From Actinomycetes bacterium (GTDB taxonomy: Bacteria > Actinomycetota > Acidimicrobiia > Acidimicrobiales > RAAP-2): a stretch of DNA of 33,341 nt. The notes under the pieces are model-generated. The model searched no databases, was not told the origin of the DNA, and saw only the letters and a list, made by a program, of their open reading frames with translations. This document shows, piece by piece, positions 7,440 to 15,398 of this stretch (position 1 is its first letter; every line of letters begins with the position of its first letter). The stretch is from positions 1 to 33,341 of the forward strand of contig JAJXTB010000015.1 in NCBI GenBank assembly GCA_021784205.1. Direction: 5' to 3'. The translations under genes were made by a program, and so were the position numbers.

Positions 7440-8837
7440 ATGAAGGAAGCCTGTGGCGTCGTGGGGATTGTGGCTGCGGGCCGGGACGTTTCCTACCTCT
7501 GCTACGACGCGCTCTACGCGCTCCAGCACCGCGGCCAGGAGTCGGCGGGCATGGCGACCTTCACGAATCAGCAGATCACGGTCGTGAAGGACAACGGCCT
7601 GGTGAGCCACGTCTTCGCTGAGACCGCCCTGCGGGCTCTGAGTGGTTCCCTCGTCATTGGACACACCCGCTACTCGACCTCGGGCTCGGCGAACTGGACC
7701 GCGGCCCAGCCCGTCTACCGCTCGGCCGGTCAGTCGGGCTTCGCCCTGGCGCACAACGGCAATCTCACCAACACGACCGCCCTCGCCGAGGCTGCGGGTC
7801 TGTCGGTCACGTCGATGCTCTCGGACTCGGACCTGGTGGCCGAACTGCTCGCGCGCGAGGTGGAGTCCGGCGCGGTCCTCGCCGACGCCCTCGGCCACGT
7901 GCTCGGGCGCGCCGAGGGAGCCTTCTCCATGGTCATCCTCGAGGCCGACGCGGTGCACGCGGTGCGCGACCCCCACGGCTTTCGCCCGCTGTGTCTTGGA
8001 CGACTCGGCACCGACGACGCCCCCGAAGGCTGGGTCGTGGCCTCGGAGTCGCCGGCCCTCGACGTGGTGGGCGCGGCCTTCGTGCGCGAGATCCTTCCGG
8101 GCGAGATGGTCACGATCACCAACGACGGTGTCACCTCACGCCAGCTCCTCGAGCCTGCGAGCGGTGCCGAGAAGCTCTGCATCTTCGAGTTCGTCTACTT
8201 CGCGCGCCCCGACACCTATCTCATGGGACACCAGGTCCACACCAGCCGGCGTCGCATGGGCGAGCTGCTCGCGGCGCAGTCACCGGTCGCGGCCGACATC
8301 GTGATGGGCGTGCCCGACTCGGGCGTGCCGGCCGCCGAAGGCTACGCCAAGGCCTCAGGGATCCCCTTTGGCTACGGGCTGGTGAAGAACCGCTACATCG
8401 GGCGCACCTTCATCGCGCCCACCCAGAACCAGCGCGCGGCCGGCGTGCGGCGCAAGCTCAATCCCTTGCGCGAGAACATCACCGGCCAGCGCCTCGTGGT
8501 GGTGGATGACTCCATCGTGCGCGGCACGACGACGCGCGCCCTGGTGGGGATGTTGCGCGACGCGGGCGCGACCGAAGTGCATTTGCGCATCTCCTCACCG
8601 CCCTTCATGTGGCCCTGCTTCTACGGCATCGACACGCCCACGCGCGACGACCTGCTCGCGGCGAATCACACGGTCGCCGAGATGACCGAGTACATCGGCT
8701 GTGACTCGCTCGAGTTCATCTCGCTGGCCAACCTGCGCGCGGCGATCGGACTGGTCGACGAGTGCTGCGACGCCTGCTTGACCGGCCACTACCCGGCCCC
8801 GACCCCCGTCGCGATCGGTCGCGCCAGCCGCTGGTGA
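7440..8837 (+). CDS. purF: Amidophosphoribosyltransferase
   Basis: 465-aa PurF, the first committed step of purine synthesis: PRPP plus glutamine to phosphoribosylamine. The N-terminal Ntn glutaminase has its nucleophile Cys at residue 5 (MKEACGVVGI), so a four-residue propeptide would need removal. The glutaminase motif is QHRGQESAGMATF. The PRPP-binding signature is VVVDDSIVRGTTT. Cysteines at EKLCIFEF, MWPCFYG and CCDAC match the 4Fe-4S ligand pattern of Bacillus-type PurF, implying an oxygen-sensitive cluster. AGAGG precedes the ATG, with TAGAGT (7425-7430) as a likely -10. The stop overlaps purM (GTGA). Confidence 0.96.
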   Translation: MKEACGVVGIVAAGRDVSYLCYDALYALQHRGQESAGMATFTNQQITVVKDNGLVSHVFAETALRALSGSLVIGHTRYSTSGSANWTAAQPVYRSAGQSGFALAHNGNLTNTTALAEAAGLSVTSMLSDSDLVAELLAREVESGAVLADALGHVLGRAEGAFSMVILEADAVHAVRDPHGFRPLCLGRLGTDDAPEGWVVASESPALDVVGAAFVREILPGEMVTITNDGVTSRQLLEPASGAEKLCIFEFVYFARPDTYLMGHQVHTSRRRMGELLAAQSPVAADIVMGVPDSGVPAAEGYAKASGIPFGYGLVKNRYIGRTFIAPTQNQRAAGVRRKLNPLRENITGQRLVVVDDSIVRGTTTRALVGMLRDAGATEVHLRISSPPFMWPCFYGIDTPTRDDLLAANHTVAEMTEYIGCDSLEFISLANLRAAIGLVDECCDACLTGHYPAPTPVAIGRASRW

Positions 8838-9880
8838 GCCGCCTCCTCGACGTCGCCGGCGGCCTGACTTACGACCAGACGGGCGTGTCCATCGCCGCGG
8901 GCGACGAGTCGGTCGAGCGCATCCGCGCCTCCGTTTCCTCCACGATGCGCCCCGAGGTTCTGGGGGGCATCGGAGGATTCGGCGGACTCTTCGCCCTGGG
9001 CCGCTACGACGCGCCGGTGCTCGTCGCCTCGGCCGACGGCGTGGGCACCAAGCTCGAGATCGCCCGGCGCACCAATCGCTACGACACGGTTGGCGTCGAC
9101 CTCGTCGCCATGCTCGTCGACGACCTCGTCTGCGTGGGGGCCGAGCCGCTTTTCCTGCTCGACTACGTGGCGGTCGGCCACCTCGTGCCCGCTCGCCTGG
9201 CCGAGCTCGTCGACGGCGTGGCCGCGGGATGTCGCGTGGCCGGCGTGGCCCTGCTCGGCGGTGAGACCGCCGAGCACGGCGGCGTGATGTCACCCGACGA
9301 CCTCGATCTCGCCGGCTTTGCGGTCGGCGTGCTCGAGCGCGGTCGCGAGCTCGGACCCGAACGGGTGCGCGCCGGCGACGTGCTGATCGGACTGCACTCG
9401 CCCGGACTGCGCTCCAACGGCTACTCCCTCGCGCGCGCGGTGCTGGCCCCCGAGGGCGCGGACCTGAACGCGCCCGCCTGGGCGGGCGCGTCGACGAGCC
9501 TCGCCGACGAGCTGCTGCGCCCCTCGGTGATCTACTCGCCCGCGGTCGTTTCCCTGCTCGCCGGTCTCGGCGAGTCGGTGCACGCCGCGGCCCACATCAC
9601 CGGCGGCGGCATCACCGGCAACGTCGTGCGCGTCCTGCCCGAGGGGCTCGAGGCGGCCATCGACATGGCGAGCTTCGAGACCCCCGAGGTCTTCTTCGAG
9701 ATCCAGCGCCGTGGTGCGGTGTCGGCCGCGGAGATGACCCGGGTCTTCAACTGCGGTCTCGGCATGGTCATCGCCCTCGACGCCGCGGCGGCCGACGAGG
9801 CGCTGTTTGCGCTCGCGCTGCACGACGCGGTCGTCGTCGGCGAGGTCCGCGAGGGTTTCTCCGGGGTGGTGCTCGCATGA
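8834..9880 (+). CDS. purM: AIR synthetase
   Basis: 348-aa phosphoribosylformylglycinamidine cyclo-ligase, which closes the imidazole ring (FGAM to AIR) using ATP. The N-terminal LTYDQTGVSIAAGDE is the typical opening, followed by SADGVGTKLEIA, the substrate loop LLGGETAEHGG and HITGGGITGN. The start is GTG at 8834, overlapping the purF stop by 4 bp. A longer in-frame start at 8762 would lie wholly inside purF and adds 24 residues not typical of the family. The stop overlaps pyrE by ATGA, so purF-purM-pyrE are coupled. Confidence 0.95.
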   Translation: MSRLLDVAGGLTYDQTGVSIAAGDESVERIRASVSSTMRPEVLGGIGGFGGLFALGRYDAPVLVASADGVGTKLEIARRTNRYDTVGVDLVAMLVDDLVCVGAEPLFLLDYVAVGHLVPARLAELVDGVAAGCRVAGVALLGGETAEHGGVMSPDDLDLAGFAVGVLERGRELGPERVRAGDVLIGLHSPGLRSNGYSLARAVLAPEGADLNAPAWAGASTSLADELLRPSVIYSPAVVSLLAGLGESVHAAAHITGGGITGNVVRVLPEGLEAAIDMASFETPEVFFEIQRRGAVSAAEMTRVFNCGLGMVIALDAAAADEALFALALHDAVVVGEVREGFSGVVLA

Positions 9881-10431
9881 GCGCGAGAGCACGCGTACGC
9901 GAGCACCTCCTCGCCCATTCGGTGCGCCGCGGCGACTTCGTCTTGAAGTCCGGCAAGCGCTCGAGTTGGTTCATCGACTCCAAGCAGACGATCCTCGCCC
10001 CCGAGGTGATGGAGGACCTCGCCACGCTGATGCTCGAGCGCATTCCCGATGACGCCACCGCGATCGGGGGCCTCACCATGGGCGCCGACGGCGCGAGCTT
10101 CGTCACCGCGGCGGTCGCCGCCACGCGCGGGCGCTACCTGCGAGCCTTCAGCGTGCGAAAAGAGGTGAAGGATCACGGTGCGGGTGGGCGCATCGCGGGC
10201 TGTCTCGAGGTGGGAGATCGCGTGGTCATCACCGAGGACACGACGAGTCGCGGCACCAGCCTGCTCGAGGCCCTGCGCGTGGTGCGCGAGTTCGGCGCGA
10301 CGCCGGTGCTGGTGCTCGCGGTGGTGGATCGCGGGGGCACCGCCGCGGCGCTCGCCGCGAGCGAGGGCGTCGCCTTCGACGCGCTCTTCAGCGCCGCCGA
10401 CCTGGGATTCACCTACGACGTCGGCTCCTGA
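9877..10431 (+). CDS. pyrE: Orotate phosphoribosyltransferase
   Basis: 184-aa OPRTase. It converts orotate plus PRPP to OMP in pyrimidine synthesis. The family start (LLAHSVRRGDFVLKSGKRS) and the PRPP-binding motif VVITEDTTSRGTS are intact, and the flexible catalytic loop is recognisable in RKEVKDHGAG. Its position at the end of a purine operon couples purine and pyrimidine synthesis through shared transcription. The ATG overlaps the purM stop. The last 19 bp overlap the convergent beta-lactamase-fold gene. Confidence 0.93.
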   Translation: MSARARVREHLLAHSVRRGDFVLKSGKRSSWFIDSKQTILAPEVMEDLATLMLERIPDDATAIGGLTMGADGASFVTAAVAATRGRYLRAFSVRKEVKDHGAGGRIAGCLEVGDRVVITEDTTSRGTSLLEALRVVREFGATPVLVLAVVDRGGTAAALAASEGVAFDALFSAADLGFTYDVGS

Positions 10432-11477
10432 GCGAGCACGTCGAGCAGGTTCGCGCGCCAGCGGTACAGTTCGGGGTAGTGCTCTTCGGAGGTGTGGCCA
10501 AAGCGCAGCACGAGCGCGTCGAGCGCGGGCACCACGCTGATCGACTGGCCTTCGTAGCCACTCGCCCAGTAGGTGCCGTACTCGTCGCCGGTGACCCACC
10601 ACTGCCAGGAGTAGTAGTACCCGCTCTCCGTCTCCACGCTGAGGGGGACCTGCGCGGTGTCGGTCCAGTCGCGCGAGACGAGCTGGCGGTCGGCGAAGAC
10701 GCCCCCGCGCAGGTAGCACAGGCCGAACTTCGCGAAGTCGCGAGCGGTCGCGTGCACGTAGCTCGAGGCGATGAACGTGCCCGCCGCGTCGAATCCCGGC
10801 GAGGCGCTCGCCATCGCGAGGGGGCCGAAGATCGACTCCTCGAGGAAGGCCCGGTAGTCGTCGTGGCGCCCGACGAGGTCGGCGACGATGCCCGAGAGGA
10901 TGTTGGTGGTGCCGCTCGAGTAGTTAAAGACGGTCCCCGGCGCGTGCGCGAGGGGGATGGACGCGGCATAGCGCGCGACGTCCTCCTTGCCCTCGCCGAA
11001 GAGCATGTCGATCACGTGGCTCGTCTGGCCGATCTCGTAGACCTCGACGAATCCCAGGCCGTCGCGCATCGCGAGCAGGTCCGCGACGCGAATCGTGGCG
11101 CGCGGATCTCCCTCCCCCGTCCACGCGGGAACCGGGGCCAGGCCCACGGGGTCGAGCCGGCCGGACTCGACGAGACGACCCAGTCCCAGGTGCAGGATCG
11201 ACTTGGCCATCGACCACGACAGGAGCGGGCTGTCGGGCCCCACCGGCTCGGGTGGGCGGTCGAAGAACTCGATCACGCCGCCGTAGCGCTCGTAGACGAG
11301 GCGTCCGCCGCGCGCGACGAGTACCGCGTTGGTCACCCCGAGGGCGGGGTCGTCGAAGGCTCCGTCAGCGGCGTCGCGCAGTGCGGGTGAGGCCTCGCCC
11401 GTGGGCCAGGCCTCGACGGGCCAGGCAACGCCGTCGGGCTGGGGCGCGTAGCGCGGGGTGACGAGGGGGATGTCCAT
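10413..11477 (-). CDS. Serine beta-lactamase-fold hydrolase/esterase
   Basis: 354 aa, beta-lactamase class C / NylB-like family. The catalytic SxxK is SMAK (in LLSWSMAKSI, about residues 91-96), and the Tyr motif is YSS in FNYSSGTTN. There is no signal peptide, so it is probably a cytoplasmic esterase or amidase rather than a resistance enzyme. The real substrate cannot be told. The ATG at 11477 is preceded by AGGTGG. The gene begins 40 bp after the encoded CCA of tRNA-Phe and may be read through from the tRNA promoter. It overlaps pyrE tail-to-tail by 19 bp, the only long convergent overlap here. Confidence 0.85.
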   Translation of the reverse strand: MDIPLVTPRYAPQPDGVAWPVEAWPTGEASPALRDAADGAFDDPALGVTNAVLVARGGRLVYERYGGVIEFFDRPPEPVGPDSPLLSWSMAKSILHLGLGRLVESGRLDPVGLAPVPAWTGEGDPRATIRVADLLAMRDGLGFVEVYEIGQTSHVIDMLFGEGKEDVARYAASIPLAHAPGTVFNYSSGTTNILSGIVADLVGRHDDYRAFLEESIFGPLAMASASPGFDAAGTFIASSYVHATARDFAKFGLCYLRGGVFADRQLVSRDWTDTAQVPLSVETESGYYYSWQWWVTGDEYGTYWASGYEGQSISVVPALDALVLRFGHTSEEHYPELYRWRANLLDVLAQEPTS

Positions 11478-11517
11478 TCACCCACCTTGGCAGATGCCGC
11501 GCTCGCGGCACCACTAC

Positions 11518-11593
11518 TGGTGGTCGAGACCGGCGTCGATCCGGTGACCTCACGCTTTTCAGGCGCGCGCTCTACCAACTGAGCTACTCGACC
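11518..11593 (-). tRNA. tRNA-Phe (GAA), CCA encoded
   Basis: A full cloverleaf is visible: acceptor GGTCGAG/CTCGACC, D-stem GCTC/GAGC, anticodon stem CGCGC/GCGTG with loop CTGAAAA (anticodon GAA), T-stem ACCGG/CCGGT, discriminator A and a genomically encoded CCA. The T-loop reads ATCGACG, so position 54 is A instead of the usual T; the rest of the loop is standard. It is 28 nt downstream of tRNA-Asp and probably shares its transcript. Confidence 0.95.
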
Positions 11594-11621
11594 ATGCTCG
11601 GCACCCTCACGGGTGTCGGAG

Positions 11622-11696
11622 CGGACCTGACGGGATTTGAACCCGCGACCTCCGCCTTGACAGGGCGGCGTGCACTCCGAGCTGCACCACAGGTCC
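11622..11696 (-). tRNA. tRNA-Asp (GTC)
   Basis: 75 nt without CCA. Acceptor GGACCTG/CAGGTCC, D-stem GTGC/GCAC, anticodon stem CCGCC/GGCGG with loop CTGTCAA (anticodon GTC), T-arm GCGGG-TTCAAAT-CCCGT, and discriminator G, which is the AspRS identity base. CCA is not encoded, unlike the neighbouring tRNA-Phe. Asp-Phe adjacency is common in actinobacteria. A TAGACT -10 lies upstream at 11735-11740. Confidence 0.95.
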
Positions 11697-11701
11697 TCGG
11701 A

Positions 11702-11723
11702 CCTCGGGATCGAGACCCCGAGG
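11702..11723 (-). terminator. 7-bp GC hairpin between the glutaredoxin gene and tRNA-Asp
   Basis: CCTCGGG and CCCGAGG pair perfectly around an 8-nt loop, 5 nt before the tRNA-Asp 5' end. It could terminate glutaredoxin transcription or be a leader hairpin of the tRNA precursor. There is no U-tract. Confidence 0.4.
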
Positions 11724-11734
11724 CGCGAAGGTTC

Positions 11735-11740
11735 AGTCTA
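11735..11740 (-). promoter_or_regulatory. Probable -10 of the tRNA-Asp/tRNA-Phe transcript
   Basis: TAGACT (TANNNT) on the minus strand lies about 40 nt before the mature tRNA-Asp 5' end. No clear -35 was identified. Confidence 0.4.
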
Positions 11741-11760
11741 TCGGCTGGGACCCGGCGGGG

Positions 11761-12009
11761 CTAAAGGGCGATCCCGAGGGCGCCGGCGAGTGCGGCGTCA
11801 CTCGGCTCGACCAGGATCGTCCCGTCGGGCAGGAAGATGGTGGGCACGACGCGCGTGCCGTTGTTGTGGGCCTCGACCTCGCGCGCGGCCGATTCGTCGG
11901 CCTCGATGTCGGTCCACTCGTAGGCGACGTCGTGCTCGTCGAGGAAGCGTTTGGATCGGGTGCAGTCCGAGCACCACGAGGTGCCCAGGACCCTCAGGGG
12001 GGTGGTCAT
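11761..12009 (-). CDS. Glutaredoxin/mycoredoxin-like protein
   Basis: 82-aa thioredoxin-fold redox protein. The active site is CSDC in GTSWCSDCTRSK (Cys 13 and Cys 16), and the cis-proline loop is RVVPTIFL. Size and sequence fit the actinobacterial mycoredoxin-like group, which reduces mixed disulfides with mycothiol. The partner thiol is inferred, since no mycothiol genes are in the window. The ATG at 12009 is preceded by a leaderless promoter. Confidence 0.88.
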   Translation of the reverse strand: MTTPLRVLGTSWCSDCTRSKRFLDEHDVAYEWTDIEADESAAREVEAHNNGTRVVPTIFLPDGTILVEPSDAALAGALGIAL

Positions 12010-12015
12010 CGCCCC

Positions 12016-12021
12016 AGCCTA
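12016..12021 (-). promoter_or_regulatory. Leaderless -10 element of the glutaredoxin gene
   Basis: TAGGCT, then six bases (GGGGCG), then the ATG at 12009 on the minus strand. Confidence 0.6.
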
Positions 12022-12027
12022 AAAGTC

Positions 12028-12420
12028 TCAGACCCCCTCGGGACGCGGCCACCAGACGAGGCAGAAGGGATGTCCCACCGGGTCGCGATAGACCCGGAAG
12101 GTCTCGCCCGGCTGGAACGGGTCCTTCGTCGCGCCGAGGGAGAGCACGAACTCCTCGCCGGCGTCCAGATCGGTCACGTTGAAGTCGAGGTGCAGCTGCT
12201 GGGGGACGGGACCCTCGGGCCAGGTGGGGGCGACGTAGTTCGCCACCTTCTGGAAGGCGATCGTGGCCCCGGATTCGGCCACGAGCTCGATCCAGGTGAC
12301 GTCCTCTGGCTTGAAGTCGCCGAGGGGCTCGACGGGAAGCCCGGTCAGGCGCGAGTAGAAGTCGGCCAGGGCCAGCGGGTCGGGGCAGTCGAGCGCGGTG
12401 AGCGAGTAGCGGGCGAACAT
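12028..12420 (-). CDS. VOC-family (glyoxalase-like) protein
   Basis: 130-aa single-domain protein of the vicinal oxygen chelate superfamily, Glyoxalase_6-like. It opens with SLTALDCPDPLALADFYSRLTGLPVE, the usual start of the first beta-alpha-beta repeat. HLDFNVTDLDAGEEFVLSLGA and the DPVGHPFCLVWWP end complete the second repeat. Substrate unknown: metal-dependent lyases, dioxygenases and binding proteins all share this fold. Its stop lies 18 bp from the glutaredoxin start. It has its own leaderless promoter. Confidence 0.85.
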   Translation of the reverse strand: MFARYSLTALDCPDPLALADFYSRLTGLPVEPLGDFKPEDVTWIELVAESGATIAFQKVANYVAPTWPEGPVPQQLHLDFNVTDLDAGEEFVLSLGATKDPFQPGETFRVYRDPVGHPFCLVWWPRPEGV

Positions 12421-12426
12421 TTCGTC

Positions 12427-12432
12427 ACGGTA
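12427..12432 (-). promoter_or_regulatory. Leaderless -10 element of the VOC gene
   Basis: TACCGT, then six bases (GACGAA), then the ATG at 12420 on the minus strand. Confidence 0.6.
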
Positions 12433-12517
12433 CCAGCAGATCGAGTTCTTACGCTGGCCGTATCTGTGCCGTCACCGTGGGAGGTAGCGTCACCAGTGGG
12501 GGCTGAAGGAGGTCCGC

Positions 12518-12793
12518 ATGTACGGATGGCAATATCAGGATGGTCCCGGCGGCTGGGGGATCTTCATGATGCTCATGATGGTCCTGTTCTGGGGATTGCT
12601 GGTCTGGGGCATCGTCGCTTCGGTGCGCCACTACTCCAACTCTCGCGCGGGGCAGCTCCCCGGGCCCGGTGCGAGCGCGAGTGCGGGCGCGGCCCTCGAG
12701 GCCCTGCGCCTGCGCTACGCCAAGGGCGAAATCGATGACGAGGAGTTTGAGCGTCGCCGGGCGAACCTCGACAAGGGCGGATCCGCGAGTTAG
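12518..12793 (+). CDS. SHOCT-domain membrane protein
   Basis: 91 aa. One transmembrane helix at about residues 14-36 (IFMMLMMVLFWGLLVWGIVA) follows a Gly/Trp/Tyr-rich start. A Ser/Ala/Gly linker leads to a C-terminal SHOCT motif (ALEALRLRYAKGEIDDEEFE), a short domain usually involved in oligomerisation. An ideal AAGGAGGT Shine-Dalgarno sets the ATG. TAGCGT (12485-12490) is a probable -10. Its stop overlaps that of the convergent histidine kinase gene by 4 bp. Function unknown. Confidence 0.82.
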   Translation: MYGWQYQDGPGGWGIFMMLMMVLFWGLLVWGIVASVRHYSNSRAGQLPGPGASASAGAALEALRLRYAKGEIDDEEFERRRANLDKGGSAS

Positions 12794-14145
12794 CTTCCCG
12801 CGGGGAAGTCGAAGTGAAGCCGTAGTCCCCCCAGGTCGCTGCGCGAGGTCGCCAGCGAGCCGTTCATCGACGCCGCGACGTCGGCCATGATGCTCATGCC
12901 GAGCCCCGAGCCGCCCGAGGTGCGCGAGCGGCTCGGGTCGAAGCGGCGAAATCCCTCCGGCGCAGCGCCGTAGGCGTCGCTCGGCATCCCGGGGCCGCCG
13001 TCGTCGATGTCGAGGGTGACGCGCACGCCCTCGCGCGCGAGGCTGATGCGCACGGGGTCGGTCGCCTCGGTGTGGCGCGCGATGTTGGCGAAGGCGTTGT
13101 TGAGGAGGCGCTCGAAGAAGTCGAGGCGCCCCTTCACCGTCACGCCCTCGCCGACGTTCACTTCCACGTCGCGCTCGGGGTGGTCGATGGCGAAGTCGTG
13201 GGCCGCGCCGCTCACTACCTCCGAGGCGTTGATCAACGTCTCGCCGCGTCCGCGCACCTCGGCCACCTCGGCGAGGAAGAGCAGATCGGCCACCAGCACG
13301 TCCATGCGCGCGACTTCCTTTCGCACGCGCTCGAGGGCCCGCTGGCGCTGCTCCTCGTCGGCTTGGCCGCCAGCGAGGAGCTCGGCGTAGCCGGTGATCA
13401 CCGTCAGGGGTGTGCGCAGCTCGTGTGACGCGTCGCCGATGAAGCGCTGCATCGCTACGGCGCTGCGCTTCTCCGCGTCGATCGTCGCGCGCAGCGAGCG
13501 CACCATGTGCTCGAGCGCGCGCTGGAGTTCGCGCACGTCCGAGCTGCCCGTGGCCGGGGGAACGGGATCGTCGAGGTCGCCCTCGGCGACCTCGGTCGCG
13601 AAGGTGATCAGCCGGCGGATCGTCGCAAGCTCGCCCGCCATGGCGAGGCGCGCGAGCACGCCGATGAGAAGCGCGGCGAGCAGGCCGACGAGCACGGTGC
13701 GAATCACGACCTGGTGGACGTGCCCGGCGATGGTCGCGGTCGAGCCCGCGATCACGAGGTAGGCGCCGCCGCCCACCGGCAGGGATCGAAAGCGAAAGCC
13801 CGGCAGGTTCGCGGCCGTGCGGATCGAGCCGAGCGAGCTCTTCACGTTGGCGAGGGTCGGCTTCACGGTGAGGGGGATCTCACTCGAGGAGATCTGGGTC
13901 ACGGCGCCGGTCGGGTCCACGACGTCGAGCGTGAGGTCGAGGTTGTCCTGCTGGACGAGGTTGAGCGCGTTGGTCAGTGCCGTGAGCGGGTGCCCCTCGC
14001 CGGAGGCCGCCACCGCGTTGATCGAGTCGTCGAGTGTCGCGTACTGCGCGCGGCTCGAGGCCGAGACGGCGAACGTGCCCACCGCCAGGGCGACCAGGGC
14101 GGTGATCACCATCAGCAGGATGGTCAGGCGTGTGGAGAGCTTCAC
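12790..14145 (-). CDS. Sensor histidine kinase
   Basis: 451-aa membrane sensor kinase of a two-component pair. TM1 is about residues 7-27, an extracytoplasmic sensor region covers about 28-148, and TM2 is about 149-170. A HAMP linker follows. The HisKA box is FIGDASHELRTPLTVITGY with phospho-acceptor His 241. The HATPase_c domain has an N-box (NNAFANIARH), G1 (DDGGPGMP) and G2 (GGSGLGMSI). The GTG start at 14145 overlaps the response-regulator stop by 3 bp, so the two are co-translated. A longer in-frame extension upstream lies inside the regulator gene and is rejected. The signal sensed is unknown. Confidence 0.93.
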   Translation of the reverse strand: MKLSTRLTILLMVITALVALAVGTFAVSASSRAQYATLDDSINAVAASGEGHPLTALTNALNLVQQDNLDLTLDVVDPTGAVTQISSSEIPLTVKPTLANVKSSLGSIRTAANLPGFRFRSLPVGGGAYLVIAGSTATIAGHVHQVVIRTVLVGLLAALLIGVLARLAMAGELATIRRLITFATEVAEGDLDDPVPPATGSSDVRELQRALEHMVRSLRATIDAEKRSAVAMQRFIGDASHELRTPLTVITGYAELLAGGQADEEQRQRALERVRKEVARMDVLVADLLFLAEVAEVRGRGETLINASEVVSGAAHDFAIDHPERDVEVNVGEGVTVKGRLDFFERLLNNAFANIARHTEATDPVRISLAREGVRVTLDIDDGGPGMPSDAYGAAPEGFRRFDPSRSRTSGGSGLGMSIMADVAASMNGSLATSRSDLGGLRLHFDFPAGS

Positions 14146-14825
14146 TGCCCCGCGGCGTCGACCAGCTTGAACCCCACCCCGCGCACCGTGGTGATCGGCG
14201 CGAAGCCCTCGCGGTGAATCTTCTTTCTCAGGTACGAGATGTACGTGTCGAGCACCGACGTGTCGGAGTCGAAGTCGATGTCCCACACGTCGCGCAGCAG
14301 CTGCTCGCGCGTGAGCAGCCGGTTCTTGTGGGCGAGCAACACTTCGAGGAGGCGAAACTCGGTGGCCGAGACCTCGATGGGCTCGTCGCCGTAGGCGACC
14401 TCGTGGCGGTCCACGTTCATGGTGAGCGGCCCGCAACGCAGCCGGCGCTCGTCGTCCGTGCCGGCGGTGCGGCGCAGGATGGCGGCCACGCGCAGCAAGA
14501 GCTCTTCGAGACTGAAGGGCTTTCGCACGTAGTCGTCGGCGCCGATGCGCAGCCCCCTAGCCACGTCGGTGGGCGCGTCGCGCGCCGAGAGCAGTAGGAC
14601 GGGAATGGTCGGATCGGTCTTTCGAACGGTCTCGACGAATTCGAAGCCGTCCATCGTGGGCATGTTGATGTCCACGATGCACAGGTCGATCGTGCGGGTC
14701 TTGAAGATCGTGAGGGCCTCGAGGCCCTGGCCGGCCACCTCGGTCTCGTAGCCGGCGATGCGCAGGGTGTCGGCGAGCAGCTCGCGCACGCCCGCTTCGT
14801 CGTCGACGACCAGGACCGTTGTCAT
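14142..14825 (-). CDS. OmpR/PhoP-family response regulator
   Basis: 227 aa. The receiver domain has the acidic pair in VVDDE (Asp 8/9), phospho-acceptor Asp 52 in IVDINMPTMDG and Lys in YVRKPF. A winged-helix DNA-binding domain follows (FRLLEVLLAHKNRLLTREQL, DTYISYLRKKI, TTVRGVGFKL). The ATG at 14825 is the family start; an upstream extension of 32 residues is not homologous. TACCCT (14846-14851, minus) is a probable -10. It is divergent from a small secreted protein across a promoter region with phased repeats, the likely binding site of this regulator. Confidence 0.93.
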   Translation of the reverse strand: MTTVLVVDDEAGVRELLADTLRIAGYETEVAGQGLEALTIFKTRTIDLCIVDINMPTMDGFEFVETVRKTDPTIPVLLLSARDAPTDVARGLRIGADDYVRKPFSLEELLLRVAAILRRTAGTDDERRLRCGPLTMNVDRHEVAYGDEPIEVSATEFRLLEVLLAHKNRLLTREQLLRDVWDIDFDSDTSVLDTYISYLRKKIHREGFAPITTVRGVGFKLVDAAGQ

Positions 14826-14896
14826 TTTGTGCACCCCATAGGGCAAGGGTAGTGTTCGCGGCGCGCGCGGCGAAGCGAAATCCTCGCGCGGGGGCC

Positions 14897-14954
14897 GGTT
14901 CTTACTGGTTCCGAGGGCCATTCACAACGCATTCTCAAGGATTCTCGGTAGTCT
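14897..14954 (+). promoter_or_regulatory. Five helically phased TTC boxes and promoter of the secreted-protein gene
   Basis: TTC triplets occur at 14899, 14909, 14921, 14932 and 14942, spaced 10, 12, 11 and 10 bp, so all lie on one helix face. The first two sit in GGTTC direct repeats and the last three in ATTC(A/T)C repeats (14920, 14931, 14941). A TAGTCT -10 follows at 14949-14954. OmpR-family dimers typically bind direct repeats with a spacing near 11 bp overlapping the -35 zone, which fits this layout. Binding by the adjacent regulator is inferred. Confidence 0.55.
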
Positions 14955-14978
14955 TTTCCTCGTAATCGAGGAGTGTCC

Positions 14979-15398
14979 ATGTCGTTAGCGAGACGAGCGT
15001 CGGCGGTAGCCGTGGCGGCGTGCCTGACGCTGGGCGTCGGCGTGACGGCGGCCGGGGCCGTTGGCGCATCCGCCCGCAACTCGGCCTCGGTCGCCCTCTC
15101 CGCGCACGGACGTGTCACGATTAAGACCTACGCTCAGCTCCTCGCCGACTACGAGAAGTCACTGACGCGCATCAACCACTCCTACGGCCAGCGCGTGACC
15201 GCGGCGCACGCGAAGTACCTCAAGTCCCTCGCCCGGGCGAGGAGTGCCGCCGACAAGCTTCACGCGCGCGCGGCGTATCGCAATGCCGTGGTGGCGGCGA
15301 CGACCGAGCGCGAGGTCGAACTCGAGATCCTCGGCTCGCCGCCGGGGCACTCCGACCAGTCGTCGGGTGACGGCGTGGTCATCTCGGGCGATAACTAG
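14979..15398 (+). CDS. Small secreted helical protein
   Basis: 139 aa, unknown function. It has an N-terminal signal peptide (RRAS, then hydrophobic to about residue 28, with a likely cleavage after an Ala-Xaa-Ala-like site). The mature part is about 80 residues of Ala/Lys/Arg-rich helix (YAQLLADYEKSLTRINHSYG onward) and ends in an acidic Gly/Ser tail. GAGGAG (14968-14973) selects the ATG at 14979 over GTG at 14973, which overlaps it. It is divergent from the two-component system and is a candidate target. Its stop overlaps the methyltransferase stop by 4 bp (CTAG). Confidence 0.75.
   Translation: MSLARRASAVAVAACLTLGVGVTAAGAVGASARNSASVALSAHGRVTIKTYAQLLADYEKSLTRINHSYGQRVTAAHAKYLKSLARARSAADKLHARAAYRNAVVAATTEREVELEILGSPPGHSDQSSGDGVVISGDN

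Noticed and set aside
10413..11477. Antibiotic-resistance beta-lactamase
   Set aside because: The SxxK/Tyr fold is present, but there is no signal peptide and the family is dominated by esterases and amidases; resistance is not supported.
14146..14436. 97-residue extension of the histidine kinase
   Set aside because: It lies within the response-regulator gene in another frame; GTG 14145 overlapping the regulator stop is the natural start.
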